64,000 nt of DNA from Bacillus cabrialesii (GCF_004124315.2 NZ_CP096889.1:1595001-1659000); one strand, 5' to 3'; counted from the stretch's first letter, positions 42,785-51,542 are shown. Translations and numbers: made by a program. Notes: generated by a model from the sequence alone, not told the origin.

Positions 42785-42872
42785 ATCCTAGGGGTGCTTT
42801 TCGAAGCTGAGAGAGACATTGTCTCAACCCTTTTGACCTGATCTGGATCATGCCAGCGGAGGGAAGCGGTGA
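42785..42872 (+). ncRNA. TPP (THI-box) riboswitch aptamer of ylmB
   Basis: It shows the conserved TPP aptamer pieces in order: AGGGGTGC (42790), GCTGAGAG (42806), ACCCTTTTGACCTGATCTGG and CATGCCAGCGGAGGGAAG (42851-42868). It is followed by a terminator at 42909-42943, so TPP binding should lower ylmB transcription. This suits a thiamine salvage gene. Confidence 0.95.
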
Positions 42873-42908
42873 AAAAGCGGAGTACATAGGACTCTGTTTG
42901 TTTTTAAT

Positions 42909-42943
42909 GAGCCGTTTCATAACATATGAAACGGCTTTTTGAT
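42909..42943 (+). terminator. Riboswitch-controlled terminator of ylmB
   Basis: AGCCGTTTCAT / ATGAAACGGCT with an 5-nt loop, then TTTTTGATTTTT. It lies between the TPP aptamer and the ylmB start and is the expected expression platform. Confidence 0.9.
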
Positions 42944-42967
42944 TTTTAAGTATAGGAGCGGATCACA

Positions 42968-44248
42968 TTGAATCAACAAATAAACTCTCTGTTAAAAAAA
43001 GCGGAAGATCAAAACGAGGAGCTTATTCAGCTTGCAAAAACGCTGATTTCTTATCAAACACCTGCTCCGCCTGCAAGAAATACAGACGGCATCCAGTCAT
43101 GGATTGCAGGATTTTTAAATGAAATGGGATTTTCGATCGACAAATGGGACGTGTACCCGGGAGATCCCAATGTTGTAGGCCTGCTGAAGGGAACAGATTC
43201 AGCAAAGTTTCAAAGCCTGATCATCAATGGTCATGTAGATGTGGCGGAGGTAAAAGAGGATGAGGAGTGGGAGCATGATCCGTTTCATCCAATTGAAAAA
43301 AACGGACGCTTAATCGGGCGAGGCGCTTCTGATATGAAAGGCGGATTGGCGTGTGTGCTGTTTGCTGTCAAATTGATTCGTGAAGCAGGCATTGAACTTC
43401 CCGGTGATTTGATCCTGCAGTCGGTTATCGGTGAGGAAGTCGGTGAAGCCGGTACGCTTGAATGCTGCAAGAGGGGCTACCACGCTGATTTTGCAGTTGT
43501 CGCGGATACGAGCGATATGCATATTCAAGGCCAGGGCGGTGTCATTACAGGCTGGATCGTAATCAAAAGCAGCCAAACGTTTCATGACGGAACGAGACGG
43601 AATATGATTCACGCAGGCGGTGGAACTTTCGGGGCAAGCGCAATTGAAAAAATGGCGAAAATCATTGCGGGGCTCGGTGAACTTGAGCGCCACTGGTCCA
43701 TTATGAAAAGTTATCCCGGCTTTAAACCAGGCACAAATACGATTAACCCGGCAGTTATAGAAGGGGGCAGACATGCGGCTTTTATAGCGGATGAGTGCAG
43801 GCTGTGGATCACAGTCCATTTTTACCCGAATGAAACCCATGACCAAGTGGCAGCGGAAATAGAAGATTACATAAACCGGCTGAGCGACAGTGATATTTGG
43901 CTTAGGGAAAACCGCCCTGTCTTCAAGTGGGGGGGCTCATCCATGATTGAAGACAGAGGAGAGATTTTTCCGGCACTGGAAGTTGACCCTGGCCACCCAG
44001 GTGTCTCAGCCCTTACGGCATCTCACGAGAAAGTGAAACGGGAGCGTCCGGTTATTGACGTTTCTCAAACAGTTACAGACGGGGGGTGGCTGTATAATGC
44101 CGGCATTCCAAGTGTGATTTACGGTCCTGGAAATCTGCATAATGCACACTCCGTGAACGAGGAGGTATCAATTGAACAGCTGGTAGATTATACAAAAATC
44201 TTGCTCGATTTTATCATCAGCTGGTGCAGCAGTAAAAAAGAACAGTAA
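42968..44248 (+). CDS. ylmB: YlmB, thiamine-salvage formylaminopyrimidine deformylase
   Basis: Encodes 426 residues from TTG after ATAGGAGCGGATCACA. It is an M20/ArgE-type metallohydrolase with metal ligands in INGHVDVAEV (about 78-87) and ASDMKGGLACV (about 120-130), the catalytic VIGEEVGEAG and a final NAHSV region. The enzyme removes the formyl group from N-formyl-4-amino-5-aminomethyl-2-methylpyrimidine, recycling base-degraded thiamine for TenA (literature). The TPP riboswitch directly upstream supports this role independently. Confidence 0.93.
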   Translation: MNQQINSLLKKAEDQNEELIQLAKTLISYQTPAPPARNTDGIQSWIAGFLNEMGFSIDKWDVYPGDPNVVGLLKGTDSAKFQSLIINGHVDVAEVKEDEEWEHDPFHPIEKNGRLIGRGASDMKGGLACVLFAVKLIREAGIELPGDLILQSVIGEEVGEAGTLECCKRGYHADFAVVADTSDMHIQGQGGVITGWIVIKSSQTFHDGTRRNMIHAGGGTFGASAIEKMAKIIAGLGELERHWSIMKSYPGFKPGTNTINPAVIEGGRHAAFIADECRLWITVHFYPNETHDQVAAEIEDYINRLSDSDIWLRENRPVFKWGGSSMIEDRGEIFPALEVDPGHPGVSALTASHEKVKRERPVIDVSQTVTDGGWLYNAGIPSVIYGPGNLHNAHSVNEEVSIEQLVDYTKILLDFIISWCSSKKEQ

Positions 44249-44330
44249 TCATGAAAATTTCTTCTTGCTGACAAGGTTCAGCCCGCCCGTTCATATACTT
44301 AAAAAAAGGACGGAAAAAGGACGTGATGGA

Positions 44331-44576
44331 ATGATCAGCATTTCAGAATTTCAGGTGAAGGATGTCGTCAATGTTTCAAACGGAAAAAAGCTTGGGAGCA
44401 TTGGTGATATAGATATCAATGTGACCACTGGAAAAATACAGGCGATCATACTCGGAGGAAATGGGAAAGTTCTCGGATTTTTTGGAAAAGAAGAGGAATT
44501 GGTCATTCCATGGCGAAATATAGTAAAAATCGGGGAAGATGTCATCTTGGTCCGATTAAGTGAACCGCATGCATAA
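44331..44576 (+). CDS. ylmC: YlmC, PRC-barrel sporulation protein (YlmC/YmxH family)
   Basis: Encodes 81 residues. ATG 44331 follows AAAAAGGACGTGATGG. It is a single PRC-barrel domain (MISISEFQVKDVVNVSNGKKLGSIGDID...) and matches the YlmC/YmxH family, restricted to endospore formers. Function unknown. TCATATACT at 44291-44299 resembles a sporulation -10 element, but I see no matching -35. A hairpin terminator follows. Confidence 0.88.
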   Translation: MISISEFQVKDVVNVSNGKKLGSIGDIDINVTTGKIQAIILGGNGKVLGFFGKEEELVIPWRNIVKIGEDVILVRLSEPHA

Positions 44577-44603
44577 CCTAATTGTCTGCTGCTGATTGGA
44601 AAA

Positions 44604-44640
44604 TGCCGGAAGTCTCGATTCTTCCGGCACATTTCATTTA
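44604..44640 (+). terminator. Terminator after ylmC
   Basis: TGCCGGAAG / CTTCCGGCA with an 8-nt loop and a tail of CATTTCATTT. The tail is only moderately T-rich. Confidence 0.65.
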
Positions 44641-44737
44641 GAAATATGCAAATCGGCGCTCAACGAATGCAGAAAGATGTGGTAAAATAAGTGGGAAATT
44701 CCGCTTTTTTAAATGTTTGTCGAAAGGTTGGATCATC

Positions 44738-45574
44738 ATGAATACATATCACCCATTCAGTCTTACCACACCCTCGACACTCATGATACAAGACTGGACA
44801 CAAACGAATCAAAACAACAGAGAAGTCATTGCCGGGTTTACTACGAAAAACGGCGGTGTCAGCCAAAAGCCTTTTGAATCGTTAAATACAGGATTGCACG
44901 TTCATGACAAAGATGCAGATGTAGTTAAAAATCGCGAATATATTGCCGATATGTTTAATATTGATTTGCAGTCTTGGGTATTTGCTGATCAGACACACGA
45001 TAATCGCGTTCAAAAAGTGACGCAGAGAGATAGGGGAAAAGGCGCCCGTGAATATCACACGGCTCTGAAAGCAACGGACGGGCTCTACACAAATGAAAAG
45101 AATGTGTTTTTGGCATTATGCTTTGCTGATTGTGTGCCTCTTTTCTTCTATGATCCGGTTAAATCGCTTGTCGGGATCGCCCATGCCGGGTGGAAAGGCA
45201 CTGTCAAACAGATTGGCAGAGAAATGGTGAAGCAATGGACCGAGCAGGAAGGGTCAAATCTCTCAGACATTTATGCTGTTATTGGACCGTCTATCAGCGG
45301 AGCATGCTATACGGTAGACGACCGTGTCATGGATGCTGTCCGGGCATTGCCGGTTTCGGCAGACCGTGCCGTTAATCAGACGGCAAAGGCACAATATCAG
45401 CTTGATCTGAAAGAGCTGAACCGCCTTATACTGATCGACAGCGGTTTGGCAAATGAACAGATTTCTGTCAGCGGTTTATGCACGGAAAGTGAGCCGTCTC
45501 TTTTCTATTCTCACCGCCGCGATCAGGGGAAAACTGGACGGATGATGTCCTTTATCGGAATGAAGGAGGCATAA
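44738..45574 (+). CDS. ylmD: YlmD, YfiH/laccase-domain protein
   Basis: Encodes 278 residues from ATG 44738 after GAAAGGTTGG. It belongs to the DUF152/YfiH family, with the metal-binding residues in ALCFADCVPLFFYDP (about 130-144), IAHAGWKGTVKQI (about 148-160) and GPSISGACYTV. Relatives act as purine nucleoside phosphorylases or polyphenol oxidases; the cell substrate in Bacillus is unproven. In many bacteria it is found next to the sepF block, as here. ylmE follows after 6 bp. Confidence 0.9.
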   Translation: MNTYHPFSLTTPSTLMIQDWTQTNQNNREVIAGFTTKNGGVSQKPFESLNTGLHVHDKDADVVKNREYIADMFNIDLQSWVFADQTHDNRVQKVTQRDRGKGAREYHTALKATDGLYTNEKNVFLALCFADCVPLFFYDPVKSLVGIAHAGWKGTVKQIGREMVKQWTEQEGSNLSDIYAVIGPSISGACYTVDDRVMDAVRALPVSADRAVNQTAKAQYQLDLKELNRLILIDSGLANEQISVSGLCTESEPSLFYSHRRDQGKTGRMMSFIGMKEA

Positions 45575-45580
45575 AAGATC

Positions 45581-46273
45581 TTGCGTGTTGTTGATAATTT
45601 ACGACATATAAACGAACGAATAAACGAAGCATGTAACAGATCGGGCCGCAGCTCCGATGAAGTTACGGTTATTGCAGTCACAAAATATGTATCGCCTGAA
45701 CGAGCACAGGAGGCAGTGGATGCGGGCATCACCTGCCTCGGAGAGAATCGGGATGCGGAACTGCTCCGCAAGCAGGAAATGATAAAAGGGAATCCGGAAT
45801 GGCATTTTATCGGCAGTCTGCAGTCAAGAAAAGCAAAAGCTGTCGTCAATTCAGTTTCCTATATCCATTCCTTAGACCGGTTATCATTAGCGAAAGAAAT
45901 TGAAAAACGGGCTGAAGGTACTGTCCAATGCTTTGTCCAGGTCAATACCTCTCTCGAGCCTTCTAAACACGGTATAAAAAAAGAAGAAGTCATTCCATTC
46001 ATACAGGAGCTTTCCGGTTTCGAACACATCGTTGTATCCGGACTGATGACAATGGCTCCGCTGACTGACGATCAAGATCAGATCAGAAGCTGCTTCAAAG
46101 CGCTGAGAGAACTCCGTGATCAGGTTCAGGAGCTGAAACAGCTGAACGCTCCGTGTACTGAACTGTCGATGGGCATGTCAAATGATTTTGAAATTGCAAT
46201 TGAAGAAGGCGCTACTTTTATTAGAATCGGCTCATCGTTAGTCGGAAATGAAACAGGGGGTGTACAGCAATGA
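45581..46273 (+). CDS. ylmE: YlmE, YggS-family PLP homeostasis protein
   Basis: Encodes 230 residues from TTG after GAAGGAGGCATAAAAGATC. It is an alanine-racemase-like TIM barrel with the PLP-lysine motif VIAVTKYVS (about 28-36) and the C-terminal phosphate-binding GATFIRIGSSLVG. The YggS/PLPBP family binds PLP without clear enzymatic activity and balances vitamin B6 and amino acid pools. sepF overlaps its stop codon by 4 nt (ATGA), so translation is coupled. Confidence 0.92.
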   Translation: MRVVDNLRHINERINEACNRSGRSSDEVTVIAVTKYVSPERAQEAVDAGITCLGENRDAELLRKQEMIKGNPEWHFIGSLQSRKAKAVVNSVSYIHSLDRLSLAKEIEKRAEGTVQCFVQVNTSLEPSKHGIKKEEVIPFIQELSGFEHIVVSGLMTMAPLTDDQDQIRSCFKALRELRDQVQELKQLNAPCTELSMGMSNDFEIAIEEGATFIRIGSSLVGNETGGVQQ

Positions 46274-46725
46274 GTATGAAAAATAAACTGAAAAACTTTT
46301 TCTCAATGGAAGATGAAGAGTACGAATATGAATATATTGAAACAGAACGGGAGTCTCATGAAGAGCATGAGCAGAAAGAAAAACCGGCTTATACCGCAAA
46401 CAAACCTGCGGGCAAACAGAATGTAGTGAGCTTGCAAAGTGTTCAGAAATCCTCTAAAGTGGTGTTGAGTGAGCCGCGCGTTTATGCGGAGGCGCAGGAA
46501 ATAGCCGACCATTTGAAGAATCGGAGGGCAGTTGTCGTCAATCTTCAGCGGATACAGCATGACCAGGCCAAGCGGATTGTCGACTTTTTGAGCGGAACCG
46601 TTTATGCCATCGGCGGCGATATTCAAAGAATCGGCTCGGATATTTTCCTCTGCACGCCTGACAACGTGGATGTATCAGGCACAATTTCTGAGCTCATATC
46701 TGAAGACGAACATCAGAGGTGGTAA
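46270..46725 (+). CDS. sepF: SepF, FtsZ-associated division protein
   Basis: Encodes 151 residues, starting at the ATG that overlaps the ylmE stop, with AGGGGGTGTACAGC upstream. The N-terminal amphipathic helix (MSMKNKLKNFFSM) binds membrane. An acidic linker (about 14-50) precedes the C-terminal SepF domain (about 60-140: VVLSEPRVYAEAQEIADHLKNRRAVVVNLQ...IGGDIQRIGSDIFLCTP). SepF polymerises into rings, bundles FtsZ and overlaps functionally with FtsA. Its gene lies about 12 kb from ftsAZ here. Confidence 0.96.
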   Translation: MSMKNKLKNFFSMEDEEYEYEYIETERESHEEHEQKEKPAYTANKPAGKQNVVSLQSVQKSSKVVLSEPRVYAEAQEIADHLKNRRAVVVNLQRIQHDQAKRIVDFLSGTVYAIGGDIQRIGSDIFLCTPDNVDVSGTISELISEDEHQRW

Positions 46726-46731
46726 AGCGAC

Positions 46732-47004
46732 ATGATCCTTTATCAAGTTTTTTCGGTTTTAAACTTATTAATCACAATATACTCATTTGCCCTGATCATA
46801 TATATTTTTATGTCATGGGTGCCGAGTACAAGGGAAACGGCAGTCGGGCGTTTTTTAGCTTCGATTTGTGAACCATATCTCGAACCATTCAGAAAAATCA
46901 TCCCTCCGATCGCAATGCTGGACATTTCTCCGATCGTAGCCATTCTTGTGCTTCGGTTTGCGACAACCGGCTTGTGGGGGCTTTACCGCATGATTGCGTT
47001 TTAA
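46732..47004 (+). CDS. ylmG: YlmG, YggT-family membrane protein
   Basis: Encodes 90 residues from ATG after ATCAGAGGTGG. It has two to three transmembrane helices with the family motif YIFMSWVP...SICEPYLEPFRKIIPP. The YggT/YlmG family is conserved with sepF in Gram-positives, cyanobacteria and plastids and is linked to envelope or division processes. The precise role is unknown. A GC-rich hairpin follows at 47022-47048. Confidence 0.9.
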   Translation: MILYQVFSVLNLLITIYSFALIIYIFMSWVPSTRETAVGRFLASICEPYLEPFRKIIPPIAMLDISPIVAILVLRFATTGLWGLYRMIAF

Positions 47005-47021
47005 TGTGACAGTTTGATAGA

Positions 47022-47048
47022 GGGCTTGGCAGCAGCCAAGCCTCTTTA
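47022..47048 (+). terminator. Hairpin between ylmG and ylmH, possible weak terminator
   Basis: GGCTTGGC / GCCAAGCC is a perfect 8-bp stem with an AGCA loop; the tail is TCTTTACA. It ends about 18 bp before the ylmH start. Confidence 0.45.
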
Positions 47049-47065
47049 CATAGAAGGGAAAGACG

Positions 47066-47839
47066 ATGAGCGATATCTATCAGCACTTCAGAAAAGACGA
47101 GCAGGCGTTTATTGACCAGGCGCTCGAATGGAAAAGCATTGTCCAGGAGCAGTACAGGATGAAGCTGACTGACTTCTTAGACCCCCGAGAGCAGGTCATC
47201 CTCTCTGCTGTTACGGGACAGGCGGATGTCGGGCTTGCTTTTTCCGGCGGCTATGACAGAGCGGAACGAAAACGGGCGATTCTCTATCCAGAGTACATCA
47301 CTCCGGAAGAATCGGATTTTGAACTTCAGGCGTTTCACGTCCGTTATGCTGAAAAGTTTGTCTCAGTAGATCACCGTTCTCTGCTCGGTGCATTAATGGG
47401 CATTGGCTTAAAGCGGCAAAAGTTTGGTGACATCGTGTTTTCTGAGACAGCAGTGCAATTGATTGTCTCAGCCGATACCGCTGATTTTGTGGCGTCACAG
47501 CTGACCCAAGCAGGCAAAGCGGCGGTCAGCTTAGAGAAAATTGACTTGTCAGACCTTAACATTCCAGCTGCTGATGTCGAAATAAGAGATGACACGGTTT
47601 CTTCTTTAAGGCTTGACGCCGTCTGCGCCTCTATGAGCAGGCAATCCCGCCAGAAATCACAGACGCTCGTGAAAAACGGACTCGTAAAAGTGAACTGGAA
47701 GGTAGTTGAAGATCCTTCATATATGGTGGCAGAAGGGGACATGCTGTCTATTAGAGGCTTTGGCCGCTGCAGCTTAACAAAAATCGAAGGAAAAACCAAA
47801 AAAGACAAATGGAGAGTTACGTTTGAACGACAAAAATAG
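47066..47839 (+). CDS. ylmH: YlmH, S4-domain RNA-binding protein
   Basis: Encodes 257 residues from ATG after AGAAGGGAAAG. It has an N-terminal domain with a pseudouridine-synthase-like fold (about 1-175) and a C-terminal S4 RNA-binding domain (about 182-245; RLDAVCASMSRQSRQKSQTLVKNGLVKVNW). Recent work links it to rescue of stalled 50S-peptidyl-tRNA complexes in ribosome quality control (memory of literature). Position beside the division genes is conserved. A weak CGAC/GTCG hairpin with a T run follows at 47829-47848. Confidence 0.9.
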   Translation: MSDIYQHFRKDEQAFIDQALEWKSIVQEQYRMKLTDFLDPREQVILSAVTGQADVGLAFSGGYDRAERKRAILYPEYITPEESDFELQAFHVRYAEKFVSVDHRSLLGALMGIGLKRQKFGDIVFSETAVQLIVSADTADFVASQLTQAGKAAVSLEKIDLSDLNIPAADVEIRDDTVSSLRLDAVCASMSRQSRQKSQTLVKNGLVKVNWKVVEDPSYMVAEGDMLSIRGFGRCSLTKIEGKTKKDKWRVTFERQK

Positions 47840-47857
47840 TCGGTTTTTCAGTTTTTT

Positions 47858-47887
47858 TCTCCATCTGTGCGAAATTTGTTTTATAAT
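47858..47887 (+). promoter_or_regulatory. Candidate SigA promoter of divIVA
   Basis: TATAAT at 47882-47887 is a perfect -10. The -35 at about 47858-47863 (TCTCCA) is weak. It lies 46 bp before the divIVA ATG. Confidence 0.5.
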
Positions 47888-47932
47888 GTGAACTAGATAA
47901 CCGTACTGAAATGTAAAAATGGAGGTGGCATC

Positions 47933-48427
47933 ATGCCATTAACGCCAAATGATATTCACAACAAGACGTTTACAAAGAGTTTTCGCGGATATGATGAAGA
48001 TGAAGTAAATGAATTCCTAGCGCAAGTCAGAAAAGATTACGAAATTGTTCTCCGTAAAAAAACTGAACTTGAAGCCAAAGTCAATGAACTTGATGAAAGA
48101 ATCGGACACTTTGCCAATATTGAAGAAACGCTGAATAAATCAATTTTAGTTGCACAAGAAGCGGCTGAAGACGTAAAACGCAATTCTCAAAAAGAAGCAA
48201 AGCTGATCGTTCGGGAAGCGGAGAAAAACGCTGACCGCATTATCAACGAATCTTTATCAAAATCAAGAAAAATCGCTATGGAAATAGAAGAGCTGAAAAA
48301 ACAGTCTAAAGTTTTCAGAACACGTTTCCAAATGCTGATTGAAGCACAGCTCGATCTTCTGAAAAATGATGATTGGGATCATCTGCTTGAGTATGAAGTC
48401 GACGCAGTGTTTGAGGAAAGGGAATAA
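47933..48427 (+). CDS. divIVA: DivIVA, pole and septum scaffold
   Basis: Encodes 164 residues with ATG after AATGGAGGTGGCATC. The N-terminal lipid-binding domain (MPLTPNDIHNKTFTKSFRGY) has the exposed Phe17-Arg18 tip that inserts into membrane, and the rest is coiled coil (about 28-150). It senses negative membrane curvature at septa and poles, recruits MinJ to place MinCD, and anchors the chromosome origin through RacA in sporulation. The ileS promoter follows. Confidence 0.98.
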   Translation: MPLTPNDIHNKTFTKSFRGYDEDEVNEFLAQVRKDYEIVLRKKTELEAKVNELDERIGHFANIEETLNKSILVAQEAAEDVKRNSQKEAKLIVREAEKNADRIINESLSKSRKIAMEIEELKKQSKVFRTRFQMLIEAQLDLLKNDDWDHLLEYEVDAVFEERE

Positions 48428-48441
48428 ATTCTCTGATTATC

Positions 48442-48471
48442 TTGACATTTTCTTAGCTTGTCGAATATAAT
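48442..48471 (+). promoter_or_regulatory. SigA promoter of the ileS T-box transcript
   Basis: TTGACA (48442-48447), 18 bp, TATAAT (48466-48471). Both hexamers are perfect. Transcription should start near 48478. Confidence 0.85.
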
Positions 48472-48477
48472 ACGTTC

Positions 48478-48740
48478 ATAAATTCAGATGAAAAAACGGT
48501 TGAAAGGGACAGTCATGTTTCCTTCAGGCCTTCATAGCGACCCGGAGATGGTGAGAGTCCGGGATGGCCGGAATCATGTAGATCAGCCCTTAAGTTTCCT
48601 TTCTGAACTCACAGTAGGTTAGGACGTTCATCACGTTACGATGCTCGAGAGGAAAAAGCGTATGGTGGCTTTTTCTAAAAGGGTGGTACCGCGAGATAAG
48701 CTTTCTCGTCCCTTATGGGATGAGAGGGCTTTTTTTATTT
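48478..48740 (+). ncRNA. T-box leader of ileS
   Basis: A typical T-box regulator. Stem I shows AGCGACCCGG and a GGTGAGAG apical motif. A likely isoleucine specifier ATC at 48582-48584 is followed by A. The T-box sequence AAGGGTGGTACCGCG lies at about 48679-48693, followed by a terminator (stem near CTCGTCCC / GGGATGAG with a run of T residues, about 48704-48738). Uncharged tRNA(Ile) should stabilise the antiterminator and switch ileS on. The specifier call is mine by position. Confidence 0.95.
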
Positions 48741-48768
48741 TCTGAAAAAATGCAGTGGAGGAATGAAA

Positions 48769-51534
48769 ATGGATTTTAAAGACACGCTCTTAATGCCGAA
48801 AACAGATTTCCCGATGCGAGGAAATTTGCCAAACCGTGAGCCTGACATTCAAAAGAAATGGGAAGAAGAGGAGATCTACCGTCTTGTGCAGGAACGGACG
48901 AAAGACCGCCCGAAATTTGTTTTACATGACGGACCTCCGTATGCAAACGGCGACATCCATATGGGCCACGCGCTTAACAAAATTTTGAAAGACTTCATTG
49001 TCCGCTACAAATCAATGAGCGGCTATAACGCGCCGTATGTACCGGGCTGGGATACACACGGATTGCCGATTGAAACAGCTCTTACAAAAAACAAAAAAGT
49101 CAATCGCAAAGAAATGTCAGTAGCGGAATTCCGCAAACTCTGCGAAGAGTACGCTTGGAAGCAAATCGACGGACAGCGTGAGCAGTTCAAACGCCTTGGT
49201 GTCCGAGGCGACTGGGAGAACCCATATGTGACATTAAAACCGGAATACGAAGCGCAACAAATCCGCGTATTTGGTGAGATGGCAAAAAGGGGCTACATTT
49301 ATAAAGGCCTTAAACCGGTTAACTGGTCACCTTCAAGTGAGTCCGCTTTGGCTGAAGCTGAGATCGAGTATCAAGATAAACGTTCAGCATCAATTTACGT
49401 TGCTTTCGGTGTAAAAGACGGAAAAGGCGTTCTTGAAAACGGCGAGCGCATCATCATTTGGACAACAACGCCTTGGACAATTCCGGCGAACCTCGGAATT
49501 TCAGTGCACCCTGAACTTGAGTACAGTGTGATGGCAGTAGGTGAGGACCGCTTTGTCGTAGCAAGTGCTTTAGTCGAAAATGTTGCGTCTGCATGCGGGT
49601 TTGATCAATATGAGGTAACAAGAACGATCAAAGGGAAAGACCTTGAGAACATTATTGCAGAACACCCGCTATATGGCAGAGACTCACTTGTTATGCTTGG
49701 CGAACACGTAACAACTGATGCCGGAACAGGCTGTGTTCATACAGCGCCGGGACACGGGGAAGATGACTTTATCATCGGTCAAAAATACGGTTTAGATGTG
49801 CTTTGCCCAGTTGATGAAAAAGGTGTCATGACAAGCGAAGCTCCTGGCTTTGAAGGCATGTTCTATGATGATGCGAACAAAGTGATCACACAGCAGCTTG
49901 ATGAAAAAGGCGCGCTTGTGAAGCTTGAATTCATTACTCACTCTTATCCGCACGATTGGAGAACAAAGAAACCAACCATTTTCAGAGCGACAGCGCAATG
50001 GTTTGCGTCTATTAAAGATTTCAGATCAGACCTGCTGGATGCCATTAAAGAAACCAAATGGGTTCCTGAATGGGGCGAGCAGCGTTTGCACAACATGGTT
50101 CGTGACCGCGGAGACTGGTGTATCTCAAGACAGCGCGCATGGGGTGTTCCGATTCCGGTATTTTATGCTGAAAACGGCGAGCCGATTATTACAGATGAAA
50201 CCATTGAACATGTTTCTGAATTGTTTAGACAGCACGGATCAAACATTTGGTTTGAAAAAGAAGCGAAGGATCTTCTTCCGGAAGGCTTTACGCATCCTGG
50301 CAGCCCGAACGGCACATTTACAAAAGAACAGGACATCATGGATGTTTGGTTTGATTCAGGCTCTTCTCACCAAGCGGTGCTTGAAGAACGTGAAGACCTC
50401 GTTCGCCCGGCTGATTTATATCTTGAAGGATCTGACCAATACCGCGGCTGGTTTAACTCATCTCTTTCTACAGCAGTAGCTGTTACAGGAAAAGCGCCGT
50501 ATAAAGGCGTGCTCAGCCATGGGTTTGCACTGGATGGAGAAGGACGCAAGATGAGTAAATCCATCGGTAACGTCGTTGTTCCGGCTAAAGTCATGAAACA
50601 GCTTGGTGCCGACATCTTGAGATTATGGGTGTCTTCAGTTGATTACCAGGCGGATGTTCGTGTCTCTGACGCGATTCTGAAGCAGGTCGCTGAAGTATAC
50701 CGTAAAATCCGCAACACATTCCGTTTCCTTCATGGCAACCTATTCGATTTTGATCCAAAAACAAATGCGGTAGCCGTTGAAGATCTTCGTGAAGTGGATC
50801 AGTATATGCTGACTAAGCTGAACAAACTGATTGAGAAAGTGAAAAAGGCGTATGATGAGTACGAATTTGCTGTTGTGTATCACAGCATTCATAATTTCTG
50901 CACAATCGAATTGAGTTCATTCTATCTTGATTTCGCAAAAGATATTGTGTATATCGAGCATGCGGATCATCCGGATAGACGCAGCATGCAGACCGTATTC
51001 TACGAAACGCTTCTTGCATTAGTGAAGCTTTCAGCGCCTATCCTTCCACATACGGCTGACGAATTATGGTCTCATTTAACATTTGTTGAAGAGCAGAGCG
51101 TGCAGCTGACAGACATGCCGGAAACAATCACGGTTCCAAACAGCGAAGCGATTGAAGAAAAGTTTGACCGCTTTATGGCTCTTCGTGATGATGTGCTAAA
51201 AGCGTTAGAAACTGCGCGGAATGAAAAAATCATCGGTAAATCATTGGAAGCGAACCTGAAATTGTATCCAAACAAAGAAAATCAAGAGCTATTGGCTTCC
51301 ATTAAAGAAAATCTTTCTCAGCTGTTTATTGTTTCTGAACTGACAATCAGCGAAGAAAATGAAGCGCCGAACGATGCGCAAAGCTTCGCGACAGGAAAAA
51401 TCGCTGTCCAAAAAGCTGAAGGCGAAATGTGTGAGAGATCCCGTGTGATTTCAAAAGATGTGGGTGCAAATCCGAAATACCCTACACTTTCACTGCGAAA
51501 CGCTGAAATCGTTGAAAAATACTATCAAAAATAA
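48769..51534 (+). CDS. ileS: IleS, isoleucyl-tRNA synthetase
   Basis: Encodes 921 residues. ATG 48769 lies 7 nt from TGGAGG; ATG 48763 is only 1 nt away. It is a class I synthetase with HMGH (64-67) and KMSKS (594-598), and an editing domain in between (about 200-400, TTTPWTIPANLGI). The C-terminal zinc ribbon found in many bacterial enzymes is degraded: only Cys888 remains of the usual four cysteines (CERS... and LSLR where CxRC is expected). It charges tRNA(Ile). A strong terminator follows. Confidence 0.98.
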   Translation: MDFKDTLLMPKTDFPMRGNLPNREPDIQKKWEEEEIYRLVQERTKDRPKFVLHDGPPYANGDIHMGHALNKILKDFIVRYKSMSGYNAPYVPGWDTHGLPIETALTKNKKVNRKEMSVAEFRKLCEEYAWKQIDGQREQFKRLGVRGDWENPYVTLKPEYEAQQIRVFGEMAKRGYIYKGLKPVNWSPSSESALAEAEIEYQDKRSASIYVAFGVKDGKGVLENGERIIIWTTTPWTIPANLGISVHPELEYSVMAVGEDRFVVASALVENVASACGFDQYEVTRTIKGKDLENIIAEHPLYGRDSLVMLGEHVTTDAGTGCVHTAPGHGEDDFIIGQKYGLDVLCPVDEKGVMTSEAPGFEGMFYDDANKVITQQLDEKGALVKLEFITHSYPHDWRTKKPTIFRATAQWFASIKDFRSDLLDAIKETKWVPEWGEQRLHNMVRDRGDWCISRQRAWGVPIPVFYAENGEPIITDETIEHVSELFRQHGSNIWFEKEAKDLLPEGFTHPGSPNGTFTKEQDIMDVWFDSGSSHQAVLEEREDLVRPADLYLEGSDQYRGWFNSSLSTAVAVTGKAPYKGVLSHGFALDGEGRKMSKSIGNVVVPAKVMKQLGADILRLWVSSVDYQADVRVSDAILKQVAEVYRKIRNTFRFLHGNLFDFDPKTNAVAVEDLREVDQYMLTKLNKLIEKVKKAYDEYEFAVVYHSIHNFCTIELSSFYLDFAKDIVYIEHADHPDRRSMQTVFYETLLALVKLSAPILPHTADELWSHLTFVEEQSVQLTDMPETITVPNSEAIEEKFDRFMALRDDVLKALETARNEKIIGKSLEANLKLYPNKENQELLASIKENLSQLFIVSELTISEENEAPNDAQSFATGKIAVQKAEGEMCERSRVISKDVGANPKYPTLSLRNAEIVEKYYQK

Positions 51535-51542
51535 TGGAAAAG

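Noticed and set aside
43310..43846. 178-codon open frame on the - strand inside ylmB
   Set aside because: Lies wholly within a well-supported M20-family gene; no ribosome binding site or recognisable protein features.
44268..44299. SigE or SigG promoter for ylmC
   Set aside because: The -10-like TCATATACT is good, but no acceptable -35 at 13-18 bp; left as a remark only.
49925..50479. 184-codon + strand frame inside ileS
   Set aside because: Alternate frame of the synthetase; the composition is arginine-, leucine- and lysine-rich as expected for a shadow.
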